From: Frondihabitans australicus
GTDB lineage: Bacteria; Actinomycetota; Actinomycetes; Actinomycetales; Microbacteriaceae
Assembly (NCBI RefSeq): GCF_003634555.1
Contig: NZ_RBKS01000001.1
Span: forward strand, 496,001-560,000
Direction: 5' to 3'
Length of the DNA stretch: 64,000 bases
Part shown: piece by piece, positions 8,364 through 17,231 of the stretch
Layout of the letters: each line of letters opens with the position of its first letter
How positions within the stretch are numbered: position 1 is the first letter of the stretch
Notes under the pieces: model-generated
What the model was told of the DNA's origin: nothing
Database searches by the model: none
Seen by the model: only the letters and a program-made list of their open reading frames with translations
Translations under genes and position numbers: made by a program

Positions 8364-10360
8364 CGACGACCACCGAGCGCCCCGCAGCGCCTCCGGCCAG
8401 CCCGATCACCCTCGACACCTCGAGGAACGCCGCACCCGTCGCGCCCCGCTCGCGCGTCCGCGACTGGCTCGGCCGACACGGCGCGACACTCTCGTGGCTC
8501 CTGCCCGTCCTCGCGATCGTCGGCGTGGTGCAGCGGATCAACATGACCGGCTCGCCGCAGCGCATCGACGACGAGGGCACCTACACCGCCCAGGCCTGGG
8601 CGATCGGCCACCTCGGGGAGCTGACGCACTACACCTACTGGTACGACCACCCGCCGCTCGGCTGGATCCAGATCGCCGGCTACCTGGGGCTCACCGACGG
8701 CTGGGCCCGGTACTCGCAGGCGGTCTACGCCGGTCGCGAAGCCATGCTGTTCTTCGCGCTGGTCTCGGTCCTGCTGGTGTGGCTCCTGGGGCGCAGGATC
8801 GGCCTCGGCCGCCCGGCCGCAGCCGTCGGGGCCCTGGTGTTCGGCGTCTCGCCCCTCGCGATCCAGTACCACCGGACCGTGTACCTGGACAACGTGGCCG
8901 TTCCCTGGCTCCTGCTCGCCTTCTGGCTCGCGATGACGAAGAAGAACCAGCTCGCCGGATTCGTCGGCGCCGCCTTCGCGTTCGGCATCGCGGTGCTGTC
9001 GAAGGAGACCTTCCTGCTGGCGCTGCCGTTCCTCGCCTGGACGATGATCCGGTCGTCCGACCGGTCGACCCGCCGGTACACCCTGGCGACGTCCGGCGCC
9101 GTGCTCGCTCTCGTCGGCTTCTCGTACGTCGCGCTCGCCGCGGTGAAGGGCGAGCTGCTGCCGGGCAAGAACCACACGAGCCTCATCACGGGCCTCACCT
9201 TCCAGCTCGGCACCCGCAACTCGTCGGGGTCGATCTTCGACACGAAGAGCCTGTTCTTCCAGACGGTCAGCCAGTGGTGGAACCTCGACCAGGTCTTCAT
9301 CGTCCTGGCTCTCCTCGCCGCGATCAGCGGCCTCTTCTTCCGTCGCACGCGCCCGTTCGCAGCCCTCGTGGTCTTCGCGGTCGCCGTGATGTTCCGCCCG
9401 AACAGCTACGTGCCCGTGCCCTACGTGATCATGGTGATCCCGTTCGGCGCCCTGCTCATCGCCGCAGTGTCGGACAGCGCCGTAAGGGCGTACCGAGAGC
9501 GCCGAGGCGGTGCGATCACCACGACGGCGAACCGCATCGGCGCCACCGCGTGGCTGGTCGCCGCGGCCGTCGCCGTCGCCGCGATCGTCCCGCTGTGGAC
9601 GACGCAGCTGCGCGGCTTCGTCGCGGCCGACCTCGACTCGCCGATGGTCGGCGCCGAGAAGTGGGTCGACGACAACGTGCCGCACTCCTCGCGCCTGCTC
9701 GTCGACGACTCGATGTGGGTCGACCTCGTGAACGACGGGTTCGCCCGCGACAACGTCATCTGGTTCTACAAGCTCGACACCGACTCGGCGGTCCGGGCGC
9801 AGAACCCGAACGGCTGGAAGGACAGCGACTACGTCATCGAGACGAACTCGGTGCGCACCTCCGCCTACGCCGAGCCGAACATCAAGAAGGCGGTCGCCAA
9901 CTCCACCGTCGTCGCCTCGTTCGGCACCGGGACCCAGCAGGTCACGGTCCGGCAGATCCACCCGCAGGGCCTCGCCGCGTACCAGGCGTCGGCGAAGGCG
10001 CAGGCCGCCGCCCGCGCGGCGATGGGCGCGCAGCTGGCCGCGAACCGCGACCTCACGGCGTCGTCGCAGGTGGTCACCGCCCTGAAGCAGGGCCGGGTCA
10101 ACGCCCGCGCCGAGATCGTGCTCGGGCAGCTCCTCGCCACCGGGCCCGTCACCGTCTCGAACCTGTCGACCCTGCCCGGCGAGTCGTCCGAGCCCTATCG
10201 CCGGCTCGTCCTCAAGGCCTCGGCCCTGCCCGGCGCGCAGCTGGACGCCTGGCTCGAGGGGGTCGGCGACGCCTACCGGCCCTCGACCGTCACCCCGGGC
10301 GGCGGGGGCACCGCTGTCGCCGTGTTCCCGGCCGTCGACACCATCACCACGACGGGCTGA
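8360..10360 (+). CDS. GT39/ArnT-like membrane glycosyltransferase
   Basis: 666 residues. About ten membrane segments span residues 45-420, followed by a soluble extracytoplasmic domain of ~230 residues. The first loop contains 'RIDDEGTYTAQAW' and 'YWYDHPPLGW', matching the acidic motif and HPP-type loop of polyprenyl-phosphate-sugar-dependent transferases (PMT/ArnT superfamily). These enzymes transfer a sugar from a lipid-phosphate donor on the outer face of the membrane. Translation is coupled to the upstream synthase by a 4-bp overlap. It may decorate the polymer or a surface protein such as the DUF4397 protein next door; this is inference. Confidence 0.82.
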   Translation: MTTTTERPAAPPASPITLDTSRNAAPVAPRSRVRDWLGRHGATLSWLLPVLAIVGVVQRINMTGSPQRIDDEGTYTAQAWAIGHLGELTHYTYWYDHPPLGWIQIAGYLGLTDGWARYSQAVYAGREAMLFFALVSVLLVWLLGRRIGLGRPAAAVGALVFGVSPLAIQYHRTVYLDNVAVPWLLLAFWLAMTKKNQLAGFVGAAFAFGIAVLSKETFLLALPFLAWTMIRSSDRSTRRYTLATSGAVLALVGFSYVALAAVKGELLPGKNHTSLITGLTFQLGTRNSSGSIFDTKSLFFQTVSQWWNLDQVFIVLALLAAISGLFFRRTRPFAALVVFAVAVMFRPNSYVPVPYVIMVIPFGALLIAAVSDSAVRAYRERRGGAITTTANRIGATAWLVAAAVAVAAIVPLWTTQLRGFVAADLDSPMVGAEKWVDDNVPHSSRLLVDDSMWVDLVNDGFARDNVIWFYKLDTDSAVRAQNPNGWKDSDYVIETNSVRTSAYAEPNIKKAVANSTVVASFGTGTQQVTVRQIHPQGLAAYQASAKAQAAARAAMGAQLAANRDLTASSQVVTALKQGRVNARAEIVLGQLLATGPVTVSNLSTLPGESSEPYRRLVLKASALPGAQLDAWLEGVGDAYRPSTVTPGGGGTAVAVFPAVDTITTTG

Positions 10361-10431
10361 CGGCTGCTCCTGCGCCCTGAAGCCCACACCCGAACCAGCA
10401 CCACCCACCCCACCCGAAAGAAGGTCTCACC

Positions 10432-11286
10432 GTGACACGCATCACGACACAGCCGCCCCAGACACGTGGCGGCCTCCCGAGACGACTCGTCGTCGGATTC
10501 ATCGTCGTCGCCGCAGTTCTGCTGGCCTCCGCCGCCGCGCTGTTCGGCGGTGCGAGCCAGGCCAAGGCCGCAGGATCAGGCGAGGGCTGGGTCCGGGTCG
10601 GCCATCTCTCGCCCGACACGAAGGCCGTCGACGTCACGCTGACCTCGCTCGCCGGCGGACAGGTCGTCTACAAGCTCGACGACGTGACCTATGGCCAGGT
10701 GAGCCCGTACAAGGAGCTGCCCGACGGCACCTACACCGTCGCCATGCGGGCGGCCGGAGCCGCGGCGTCGGCGAAGCCCGTCATCAGCGACTCGATCACG
10801 GTCGCCACCGGCAAGCCGATCACCGTCGTCGCGTACGGCAAGAACGCCGCGCTCAAGACCACGGTGTTCCAGGACGACCTCACGGCGCCCGCCGCCGGTG
10901 ACGCACGCATCCGCCTCGTGCAGGCGGCCACCGTGTCGAAGTCGGTCAGCGTGAAGACGTCGACGGGCACGCCCGTGGCGACGAACGCGCCGTTCGGCAG
11001 CGCCTCCGGCTACGCGTCCGTCGGCGCCGGCAAGTGGACCCTCGACCTGACCGGAAAGCAGAAGGCGACCGCGTCGACCGCGAACGTCTCGCTCGCGAGC
11101 GGCTCGATCACGACGCTGTTCGTGCTCGACAACTCGAAGAACGGCATCACGATCGTCCCGGTGGTCGACTCTGCCGCGACGACCACCACGCCGAAGGGCG
11201 GGGTGCAGACGGGCGGCGGCTACGAGGCCACCCATCCGCAGCTCGACCTGACGAGCGGCTTCGTGCCGTTCAGTGCGGTCGGCTGA
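10432..11286 (+). CDS. Exported DUF4397-domain protein
   Basis: 284 residues with an N-terminal signal sequence: Arg-rich start, hydrophobic 'VVGFIVVAAVLLASAAALFG', and a probable AxA-type cleavage region at 'ASQAKA'. The mature part begins 'WVRVGHLSPDTKAVDV', the hallmark of DUF4397, whose function is unknown; two beta-sandwich-like repeats follow. The C-terminus is Gly-rich ('PKGGVQTGGGY') without an LPxTG motif or membrane anchor. The GTG at 10432 has AAGAAGG seven bases upstream. It sits between the glycosyltransferases and the endoglucanase/sortase genes, so it is probably a surface component of this locus. Confidence 0.82.
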   Translation: MTRITTQPPQTRGGLPRRLVVGFIVVAAVLLASAAALFGGASQAKAAGSGEGWVRVGHLSPDTKAVDVTLTSLAGGQVVYKLDDVTYGQVSPYKELPDGTYTVAMRAAGAAASAKPVISDSITVATGKPITVVAYGKNAALKTTVFQDDLTAPAAGDARIRLVQAATVSKSVSVKTSTGTPVATNAPFGSASGYASVGAGKWTLDLTGKQKATASTANVSLASGSITTLFVLDNSKNGITIVPVVDSAATTTTPKGGVQTGGGYEATHPQLDLTSGFVPFSAVG

Positions 11287-11289
11287 GCC

Positions 11290-12471
11290 CTGTCGGTCAA
11301 GACGAAAGCACTCATCGCCTCAGGCGCGGCACTGGCTGTCGTCGTGACGGGAGGCATCGCCGCCGTCGCCGTGGGGCTGCCGGGGTCGGACTCGTCCGCC
11401 CCGGCCCCCTCGGCATCGGCGACCTCGACTCCCACGTCGAACGACCGCGCGACGTCGACACGGTCGGCCAAGCAGATCGGCCAGGCCTTCCTCGCCGACT
11501 ACCTCGACTCGTCGGGGCGGATCGTGCGCCGCGACCAGGGCGGCGACACCGTCAGCGAGGGGCAGGGCTACGGCATGCTCGTCGCGGTCGGCGTCGGCGA
11601 CCGGTCGGCGTTCCGATCGATCTGGACGTGGACGAAGTCGAACCTCGAACGGAAGGACGGCCTCATGGCCTGGCAGTGGAAGAACGGGAAGGTCGTCGAC
11701 GAGCAGCCCGCGAGCGACGCCGACCTCGACATCGCCCGCGCCCTCGTCCTCGCCGGGACGACCTTCCACGACGCCTCCTACACGAAGGCCGGCAAGGCGC
11801 TCGCCGGCCACATCGCCGACGACCTCACCGTCGGGACACCCGACGGCCGCGTGCTGCTGCCCGGCCTTTGGGCGAAGCAGGCCGGCGGAACGGCCGGGCC
11901 GTGGTCGTACGACCCGTCGTACGCGGCGCCGGCGACGTTCTCGCTGCTGGCGAAGGCCACGGGCGACGACCGGTGGTCCCAGCTGGTGACGGGGTCGCGG
12001 AAGGTGACCGGCCGGATCCTGCAGTCCACCGCGCTGCCCGCCGACTGGGAACAGATCAGGGCCGACGGCTCGGTCGTGCCGCTGCCCAACGCCACGGGCA
12101 GCGGAGGGACGGTCATGTACGGCTACGACGCGGGGCGCGTGGCCCTGCGATACGCCGCGTCGTGCTCGGCCGACGACACGGCGCTCGCCGCGAAGCTGGC
12201 GGCGCCCCTCGCGGGCAAGAGCCCGCTGCCGATGGAACTCGACCTCGGCGGCACGCCCCTGAACCAGGATCAGAGCCCCCTCGGCTACGACGCACGAGCG
12301 GCGGCACGAGCCTCGGCCGGCGACGCCTCGGGAGCCCGGAGCGATCTGCGCGCCGCCGACCGGCTGGCCCAGCGGACCCCGACCTACTACGGCTCGGCCT
12401 GGGACGCCCTCGCGGCACTCCAGCTCGAGACCACGACCCTCGGCGGATGCTCGCCGCTTGCGGGGGAGTGA
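11290..12471 (+). CDS. Secreted family-8 glycoside hydrolase (endoglucanase, BcsZ-like)
   Basis: About 393 residues if translation begins at the CTG at 11290. GH8 features are clear: the general-acid Glu in 'VSEGQGYGML' (about residue 90) and the conserved Asp region 'SDADLDIARALVLAG' (about 142-156). In cellulose operons this enzyme (BcsZ/CMCax) trims or edits the nascent beta-1,4-glucan. The start is uncertain. The GTG at 11344 would remove the positively charged part of the signal peptide, whereas the CTG start yields 'SVKTKALIASGAALAVV', a proper signal sequence; no ATG, GTG or TTG lies between it and the upstream stop. It begins 3 bp after the DUF4397 stop. Confidence 0.85.
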   Translation: MSVKTKALIASGAALAVVVTGGIAAVAVGLPGSDSSAPAPSASATSTPTSNDRATSTRSAKQIGQAFLADYLDSSGRIVRRDQGGDTVSEGQGYGMLVAVGVGDRSAFRSIWTWTKSNLERKDGLMAWQWKNGKVVDEQPASDADLDIARALVLAGTTFHDASYTKAGKALAGHIADDLTVGTPDGRVLLPGLWAKQAGGTAGPWSYDPSYAAPATFSLLAKATGDDRWSQLVTGSRKVTGRILQSTALPADWEQIRADGSVVPLPNATGSGGTVMYGYDAGRVALRYAASCSADDTALAAKLAAPLAGKSPLPMELDLGGTPLNQDQSPLGYDARAAARASAGDASGARSDLRAADRLAQRTPTYYGSAWDALAALQLETTTLGGCSPLAGE

Positions 12472-12473
12472 TC

Positions 12474-13139
12474 GTGCAGCGCTCTCGCCTCCGTTCCGCC
12501 CTCGTCGTCGTGGCGCTCGGCGCCGCCGCCGTGCTCGGCCTCGCCGGGTGCGCAGGAGCCGGGGCGTCGTCCGCCGGCCCCACACCGACCCCCTCGCCCA
12601 CGGCCACGCACGACACCGACGCCGCCGGGCGAATCCAGGATCCGTCGTCGACCTCGCTCTCACAGGCCCCCGCCGCCGGCGTGGTGCCGACGCGCGTCTC
12701 GATCCCCGCGATCGGCGTGAACGCGGGCCTGCAGGATCTCGCGATCGCCGCCGACGGGTCGCTCAACCCGCCCGTCGGCGTCGTCGACGCCGGCTGGTAC
12801 GCCAAGGGCGTCGTGCCCGGCGCGGTCGGCCCGGCCGTGATCGCCGGGCACATCGACTCGACGACGCAGCCCGGCGTCTTCCTGCACCTGGCGAAGCTGG
12901 TGCCGGGCGACACCGTGACCGTGACGATGTCGTCGGGGTCGGTCGAGACCTGGAAGGTGTCGGGGTCGCGCGCGGCCCTCAAGACTGCCTTCCCGACCAG
13001 CGACGTCTACGGCACCAGCCCGACCCCGCAGCTCCGGCTCATCACCTGCGGCGGCACGTTCAACGCCGCGATCGGTCACTACAACGAGAACACGATCGTG
13101 TTCGCCGACCTGGTCTCGTCGACCGCCCCGACGAAGTAG
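12474..13139 (+). CDS. Class F-like sortase with lipoprotein-type signal
   Basis: 221 residues. The N-terminus has a lipobox 'LAGC' with Cys26, so the protein is probably a membrane-anchored lipoprotein. The sortase domain (about 70-215) has the catalytic His126 in 'AGHIDS' and Cys192 in 'LITCGGTF'. At the usual third catalytic position the sequence reads 'GHYNENTIVF', with Asn where an Arg is often found, so activity is uncertain. The GTG at 12474 lies 2 bp after the GH8 stop. Sortases transpeptidate surface proteins; no canonical LPxTG partner is encoded in the window. Confidence 0.8.
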   Translation: MQRSRLRSALVVVALGAAAVLGLAGCAGAGASSAGPTPTPSPTATHDTDAAGRIQDPSSTSLSQAPAAGVVPTRVSIPAIGVNAGLQDLAIAADGSLNPPVGVVDAGWYAKGVVPGAVGPAVIAGHIDSTTQPGVFLHLAKLVPGDTVTVTMSSGSVETWKVSGSRAALKTAFPTSDVYGTSPTPQLRLITCGGTFNAAIGHYNENTIVFADLVSSTAPTK

Positions 13140-13142
13140 CGC

Positions 13143-14039
13143 TCAGGGCGTCGGCATGCCGCCGTCGACGTGCAGGGTCTCGCCGACCACGTACGACGAC
13201 TCGTTGCTCGCGAGAAACACGAACGCCGGCGCGAGCTCGGCGGGCTGCCCCCAGCGGCCCAGGTAGGTCTGGTCGCCGGCGGTGGGCAGCGCCTCCGGCG
13301 GCTGGCCGCCCGCGGGCTGCAGCGGGGTCCAGATCGGGCCGGGTGCGACGGCGTTGACCCGAATGCCCTTCGGCGCGAGCTGCGCCGCGAGCCCCTTGGC
13401 GAGGTTGTTCACGGTCGCCTTCGTCGCCGCGTAGTGCACCAGGTGCGGCGACGGCGCGTACGCCTGGATCGACGTCGTGTTGATGATCGCGGAGCCCGGC
13501 GGAAGGTGAGGCACGGCCGCCTTGGTGATCCAGAATGTCGCGTAGGCGTTCGTCTTGAACGTCTGATCGAACTCGTCGTCGCTGATGTCGACGATGCTCT
13601 CGACGTTCTGCTGCTTGCCCGCGTTGTTCACGACGATGTCGAGGCCGCCCAGTCCGTCGACGGCCCTCTGCACGGCCTCCCGCGCGAAGGCGGCGTCCTT
13701 GAGGTCTCCGGCGATGTCGACGGCCGTGCGGCCCGCCTCGCGGACGAGCGCCAGGATCCTGTCGGCGTCCTCCTGCTCTTCGGGGAGGTGGACGATCGCG
13801 ACGTCGGCGCCCTCGCGCGCGTACGCGATGGCGACCGCGGCTCCGATGCCGGAGTCGCCGCCGGTGATCAGCGCCTTGCGGCCCTCGAGCCTGCCGGAGC
13901 CGCGATAGGTCTCCTCGCCGTGGTCGGCGGGCACGTTCTCGGCCATCTCGGCGTCCGTGCCGGCGCCTTCGAGGTACTGCTCGTCGGGCTTCCGGTCGGC
14001 GTACATCGCGGTCGGGTCCTGCATCGTGTACTGGTCCAT
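13143..14039 (-). CDS. SDR-family oxidoreductase (YghA/YdaD-like)
   Basis: 298 residues. An N-terminal extension of ~45 residues rich in acidic and polar side chains ('MDQYTMQDPTAMYADRKPDE') is typical of this stress-associated SDR subgroup. The Rossmann motif is 'TGGDSGIG', the NNAG motif 'VVNNAGKQ', and the catalytic Tyr-Lys 'YAATK'. The ATG at 14039 has GAGAGGA about 5-7 bases upstream. The end is 3 bp from the convergent sortase stop. Substrate is not known; relatives are induced by general or osmotic stress. Confidence 0.88.
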   Translation of the reverse strand: MDQYTMQDPTAMYADRKPDEQYLEGAGTDAEMAENVPADHGEETYRGSGRLEGRKALITGGDSGIGAAVAIAYAREGADVAIVHLPEEQEDADRILALVREAGRTAVDIAGDLKDAAFAREAVQRAVDGLGGLDIVVNNAGKQQNVESIVDISDDEFDQTFKTNAYATFWITKAAVPHLPPGSAIINTTSIQAYAPSPHLVHYAATKATVNNLAKGLAAQLAPKGIRVNAVAPGPIWTPLQPAGGQPPEALPTAGDQTYLGRWGQPAELAPAFVFLASNESSYVVGETLHVDGGMPTP

Positions 14040-14152
14040 GTCGGTCCTCTCGTCAGGCGCCGACGGTACGCGCGGCCCCGATCCGGCCCGCCCGGGATGT
14101 CACCCGCCCTGTCCGTTCTGCGACGACACGTCGGAGGCACCCGGGCCGAGGA

Positions 14153-15100
14153 TCAGGCGGCGTCGGGGACGGTCGCGAGCAGTTCGCGGGTCTGCCGCAC
14201 GTAGTCGTCCTGGAACGCAGGGTCCATCACCTGGTGGGAGCCGCGCATGGGCCGGGCGTTCTCGTCGTAGTAGGTGCCCGTGGCTCCTGCGCCCGTGAGA
14301 ATGCCCGCGATGACCCGGCCGGCGCGCTTCGGGGTGGTGAAGTGGGGCAGCAGCGTGAGCGCCGGGGCCAGCATCTTCGACAGACGCAGGAGCGCGGGCG
14401 ACGCGTCACGCGAGAGGTTCGACCCCGGGTTGACGCCCGGCTCGATCGCCGAGAAGCGCAGCCGCGGGTACTCGCGGGCGAAGGCGAGCGCCGTCGCGAG
14501 ATTGCCCTGCTTCGACGTGGCGTAGGCGTCGGCGCCCGGCAGCCGCGAGCCGCCGTCGGTGAGCCACTCGCCGCGCGACGACGCCTCGACCGAGATGAAG
14601 CGGGAGCCGCGGAAGCCGGCGCGGACGGCGGGCACGCGCTCGGGGTCTTCGACGGCGGAGACGATGAACACGACGTGCGTGCCGTCGGCGAGCTGGGGGA
14701 GGAGAGCCTCGGTGAACGCGAACGGCCCGAGGTGGTCGGTGGCGTAGGTGCCGTCGAATCCCTGCGGGCTCGAGAACGGCTTCATCGACATGATGCCGGC
14801 GTTGTTGAGGACGCCGCCGATCGGCAGTCCGAGGGCCGCGACCTCACGGGCAGCGCGACGCGCGGAGGGGATGTCGGCGAGGTCGCCGGTGACGCTCACG
14901 GCGCTGCCGCCGGCCTCGCGGATCTCCGCCTCGACGGCGGCGAGCTTGGCGGGGCTCCGCCCGACGAGCACGACGGTGCCGTGCTTCGCGAGCTCGAGGG
15001 CGGTGCGGTGTCCGATGCCCGACGTGGGGCCGGTGATCACCCAGGCGGAGCCGCCTGCGGTACCCGCGGTGCCGGGAGCGGCTGGATCGGTGGGGGTCAT
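14153..15100 (-). CDS. SDR-family oxidoreductase (retinol-dehydrogenase/protochlorophyllide-reductase-like)
   Basis: 315 residues. The cofactor motif is 'TGPTSGIG', followed by 'LNNAGIM', and the catalytic 'YATSK' appears at about two-thirds of the length, as in the extended retinol-dehydrogenase-like SDRs. I start at the ATG at 15100 ('TPTDPAAPG'), with AAAGG as the likely RBS; a longer reading frame extends upstream to 15214 but would enter the promoter of the divergent regulator. The divergent XRE regulator at 15244 is a likely controller, since such MmyB-like regulators commonly sit next to the SDR they regulate. Confidence 0.88.
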   Translation of the reverse strand: MTPTDPAAPGTAGTAGGSAWVITGPTSGIGHRTALELAKHGTVVLVGRSPAKLAAVEAEIREAGGSAVSVTGDLADIPSARRAAREVAALGLPIGGVLNNAGIMSMKPFSSPQGFDGTYATDHLGPFAFTEALLPQLADGTHVVFIVSAVEDPERVPAVRAGFRGSRFISVEASSRGEWLTDGGSRLPGADAYATSKQGNLATALAFAREYPRLRFSAIEPGVNPGSNLSRDASPALLRLSKMLAPALTLLPHFTTPKRAGRVIAGILTGAGATGTYYDENARPMRGSHQVMDPAFQDDYVRQTRELLATVPDAA

Positions 15101-15243
15101 GTCGAGCCTTTCGTCGTGGGGCCGTCTCTCGGGCCCCGTCTTCCTCGATACTCCGCGTCGCGCCGGAGCGGAACCAGTGGCCCCGATGTCGTAGGACTGC
15201 CGGGGCCAGGACAACGCACCGCGCAGCCGAGCACACTGGGCGC

Positions 15244-16089
15244 ATGGAAGCGAGCGAGTTCGGTCGGATGGTGCGGCGCCGCCGTGAGGCGACGGCCCCC
15301 GCCGACGTGGGCCTGCCCGTAGGTTCGCGGCGCCGGGCTCCCGGGCTCCGCCGCGAGGAGCTTGCCGGTCTCGCGGGCATCTCGCCCGACTACCTCACCC
15401 GGCTCGAGCAGGGCCGCGCCACATCGCCGTCGGCGCAGGTGGTCGAGGCGCTGGCGCGGGCACTGCGGCTGTCGGACTCCGACCGCGACCTGCTCTATCG
15501 GCTCGCCGGGCACGCCGCTCCGGGCCTCGACCTCATGCCGACCCGCATCCCGGCCAGCATCTCGAGGATGCTCGACCGCTTCGCCACGACTCCCGTGGGA
15601 GTCTTCGACGCCACCAACACTCTCCTCGTGGCCAACCGCCCGTATGACGCGCTGATGGGCGACACGACCGCGTGGAAGGGCCTCGAGCGCACGTCGCTCT
15701 GGCGCCACCTCGTCGGCCCCGGCTCCCGCGTCGTCCACACTCCGGCCGAGTTCGACGAGCTGATCCGCCTGCAGGTCGCGGACCTCCGCCTCACCGCGGC
15801 TCGGTATCCGCGCGACGCGTCGCTCGCGTCGCTCGTTGCGCGGCTCACGGACGCGAGCCCGCTGTTCGCGTCGCTCTGGCGGACCGGGTCGACCGAGCTG
15901 CCGCGCGAGCTGGGCCGCCGAAAGGTCGTCGATCATCCGGCCGTAGGGCGGATCGAGCTCGACTGCGACACGCTGATCGTGGCCCAGGACGACCTGCGGA
16001 TCCTGATCTACACCGCCGAGCCCGGCACGGAGGACGCCGCGCGGCTCGACCTCGCGATCGTCGTCGGCACGCAGGCCCTGGTCGACTAG
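15244..16089 (+). CDS. XRE-family regulator with MmyB-like ligand domain
   Basis: 281 residues. The N-terminal helix-turn-helix (about 1-80) includes 'GLRREELAGLAGISPDYLTRLEQG', characteristic of the actinobacterial MmyB-like group. The C-terminal part, with 'PVGVFDATNTLLVANRPYDALMG', is the PAS-like MmyB domain that binds a small, probably fatty-acid-like ligand. The ATG lies six bases after a CACACT hexamer, a one-base variant of the leaderless element used elsewhere. Divergent from an SDR gene, which is the likely target. The end overlaps the convergent dehydratase gene by 4 bp. Confidence 0.88.
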   Translation: MEASEFGRMVRRRREATAPADVGLPVGSRRRAPGLRREELAGLAGISPDYLTRLEQGRATSPSAQVVEALARALRLSDSDRDLLYRLAGHAAPGLDLMPTRIPASISRMLDRFATTPVGVFDATNTLLVANRPYDALMGDTTAWKGLERTSLWRHLVGPGSRVVHTPAEFDELIRLQVADLRLTAARYPRDASLASLVARLTDASPLFASLWRTGSTELPRELGRRKVVDHPAVGRIELDCDTLIVAQDDLRILIYTAEPGTEDAARLDLAIVVGTQALVD

Positions 16090-17231
16090 GCCCGGGCCTC
16101 GGGCGACGACCCGAAACGCAGCCCGAGCCCGACCTCGCGGGTGTCGCGCAGTCGCCCGCCCGAGACCTCGACGGGCGCAGGATCCGACAGCACCCCGCAC
16201 TCCCCGAACATCGCGCCCTCGACCACCTCGGCGGGCGACTCGGCGTCGAGCGCGAGGGCGAGGGGCCCCGAGAGCTCGGGCAGCAGATGCAGGGCGATCG
16301 TCGCGCCGGCGTCGGCGATCTCGGCCGCGATGTCGAGGAGCGGGGTGATGCCGCCGACGCGCACCACGTTCGGCTGCAGCACGGCGGCGGCGCCCGATCG
16401 GGCGAACTCGCGGAAGCGGTACCGCGTGTGGAGGTTCTCGCCGCAGGCGACGGGGGTGGGGATGGCCTTCGCGAGCTCCTGGTAGCCCTCGAGGTCGTCG
16501 GCGCGCAGGGGTTCCTCGATCCAGGCGGGGTCGACGTCGCCGAGCACGCGCATCGCCGCACGGGCGTCGTCGCGGCTCCAGCGCTGGTTGGCGTCGAGCA
16601 TCAGCCTCCGGTCGTCGCCGAGGAGCGCGCGGACCTCCCTGACGCGCGACACGTCGCGGGCGAGGTCGGGGGAGCCGACCTTGATCTTCACGGCGTCGAA
16701 GCCCGCGTCGATCCACCGCTGCACCTGCGCCAGCAGGTCGTCGAGCGGGTAGTGCAGGTTGACGCCGCTGCCGTAGGCCGCGACGTCGTCGCGTCGGCGG
16801 CCGAGGAGGTCGGCGATGGGAAGCCCCGCGCGACGCGCGGCGAGATCCCACAGCGCGGTGTCGAGGCCGGCCGTCGCGATCGTGGTGACGCCGCCGGATC
16901 CGGCCTCGTGCAGGTGCGCCCAGAGGTCGGGCCAGAGCGTCCGGGCGTCGGCGGTCCGACCGACGGCCCACGACGCGATGTCGTGATCGAGCATCGCCCG
17001 CACACTCGCGGCGCCGATCGAGGGCGTCCACGACAGACCCCAGCCGGTCGCGCCGTCGGTGTCGTCGACGCGTGTCTCGATGACGGTCACGGCGGGGACG
17101 TCGTCGGCCCATGGGCGGCGGAGGGGCACGCGGATCGCGCGGGTGGTGAGCGCTGCGATGCGCGAGTCGGAGGATGCGCGCGAGTCGGCGGGTGCGACCG
17201 AGCCGGCGGGCACCCCCGTGTTCGCGGGCAT
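16086..17231 (-). CDS. Enolase-superfamily sugar-acid dehydratase (mandelate racemase/muconate lactonizing type)
   Basis: 381 residues. The capping domain covers about 1-135 and the barrel follows. Active-site signatures are 'DAVKIKVG' (catalytic KxK Lys), metal ligands in 'LDANQRW', 'IEEPL' and 'ACGEN', and a C-terminal 'LHLLPELSGPL' that supplies the His/Glu region. These are the residues of an acid-sugar dehydratase. It is co-transcribed with, and overlaps by 1 bp, the KDG-dehydratase-like gene, which fits a glucarate- or galactarate-type pathway. The N-terminal ~25 residues are Ala/Ser-rich and may be an extension or show that the true start is further in. Confidence 0.85.
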   Translation of the reverse strand: MPANTGVPAGSVAPADSRASSDSRIAALTTRAIRVPLRRPWADDVPAVTVIETRVDDTDGATGWGLSWTPSIGAASVRAMLDHDIASWAVGRTADARTLWPDLWAHLHEAGSGGVTTIATAGLDTALWDLAARRAGLPIADLLGRRRDDVAAYGSGVNLHYPLDDLLAQVQRWIDAGFDAVKIKVGSPDLARDVSRVREVRALLGDDRRLMLDANQRWSRDDARAAMRVLGDVDPAWIEEPLRADDLEGYQELAKAIPTPVACGENLHTRYRFREFARSGAAAVLQPNVVRVGGITPLLDIAAEIADAGATIALHLLPELSGPLALALDAESPAEVVEGAMFGECGVLSDPAPVEVSGGRLRDTREVGLGLRFGSSPEARA

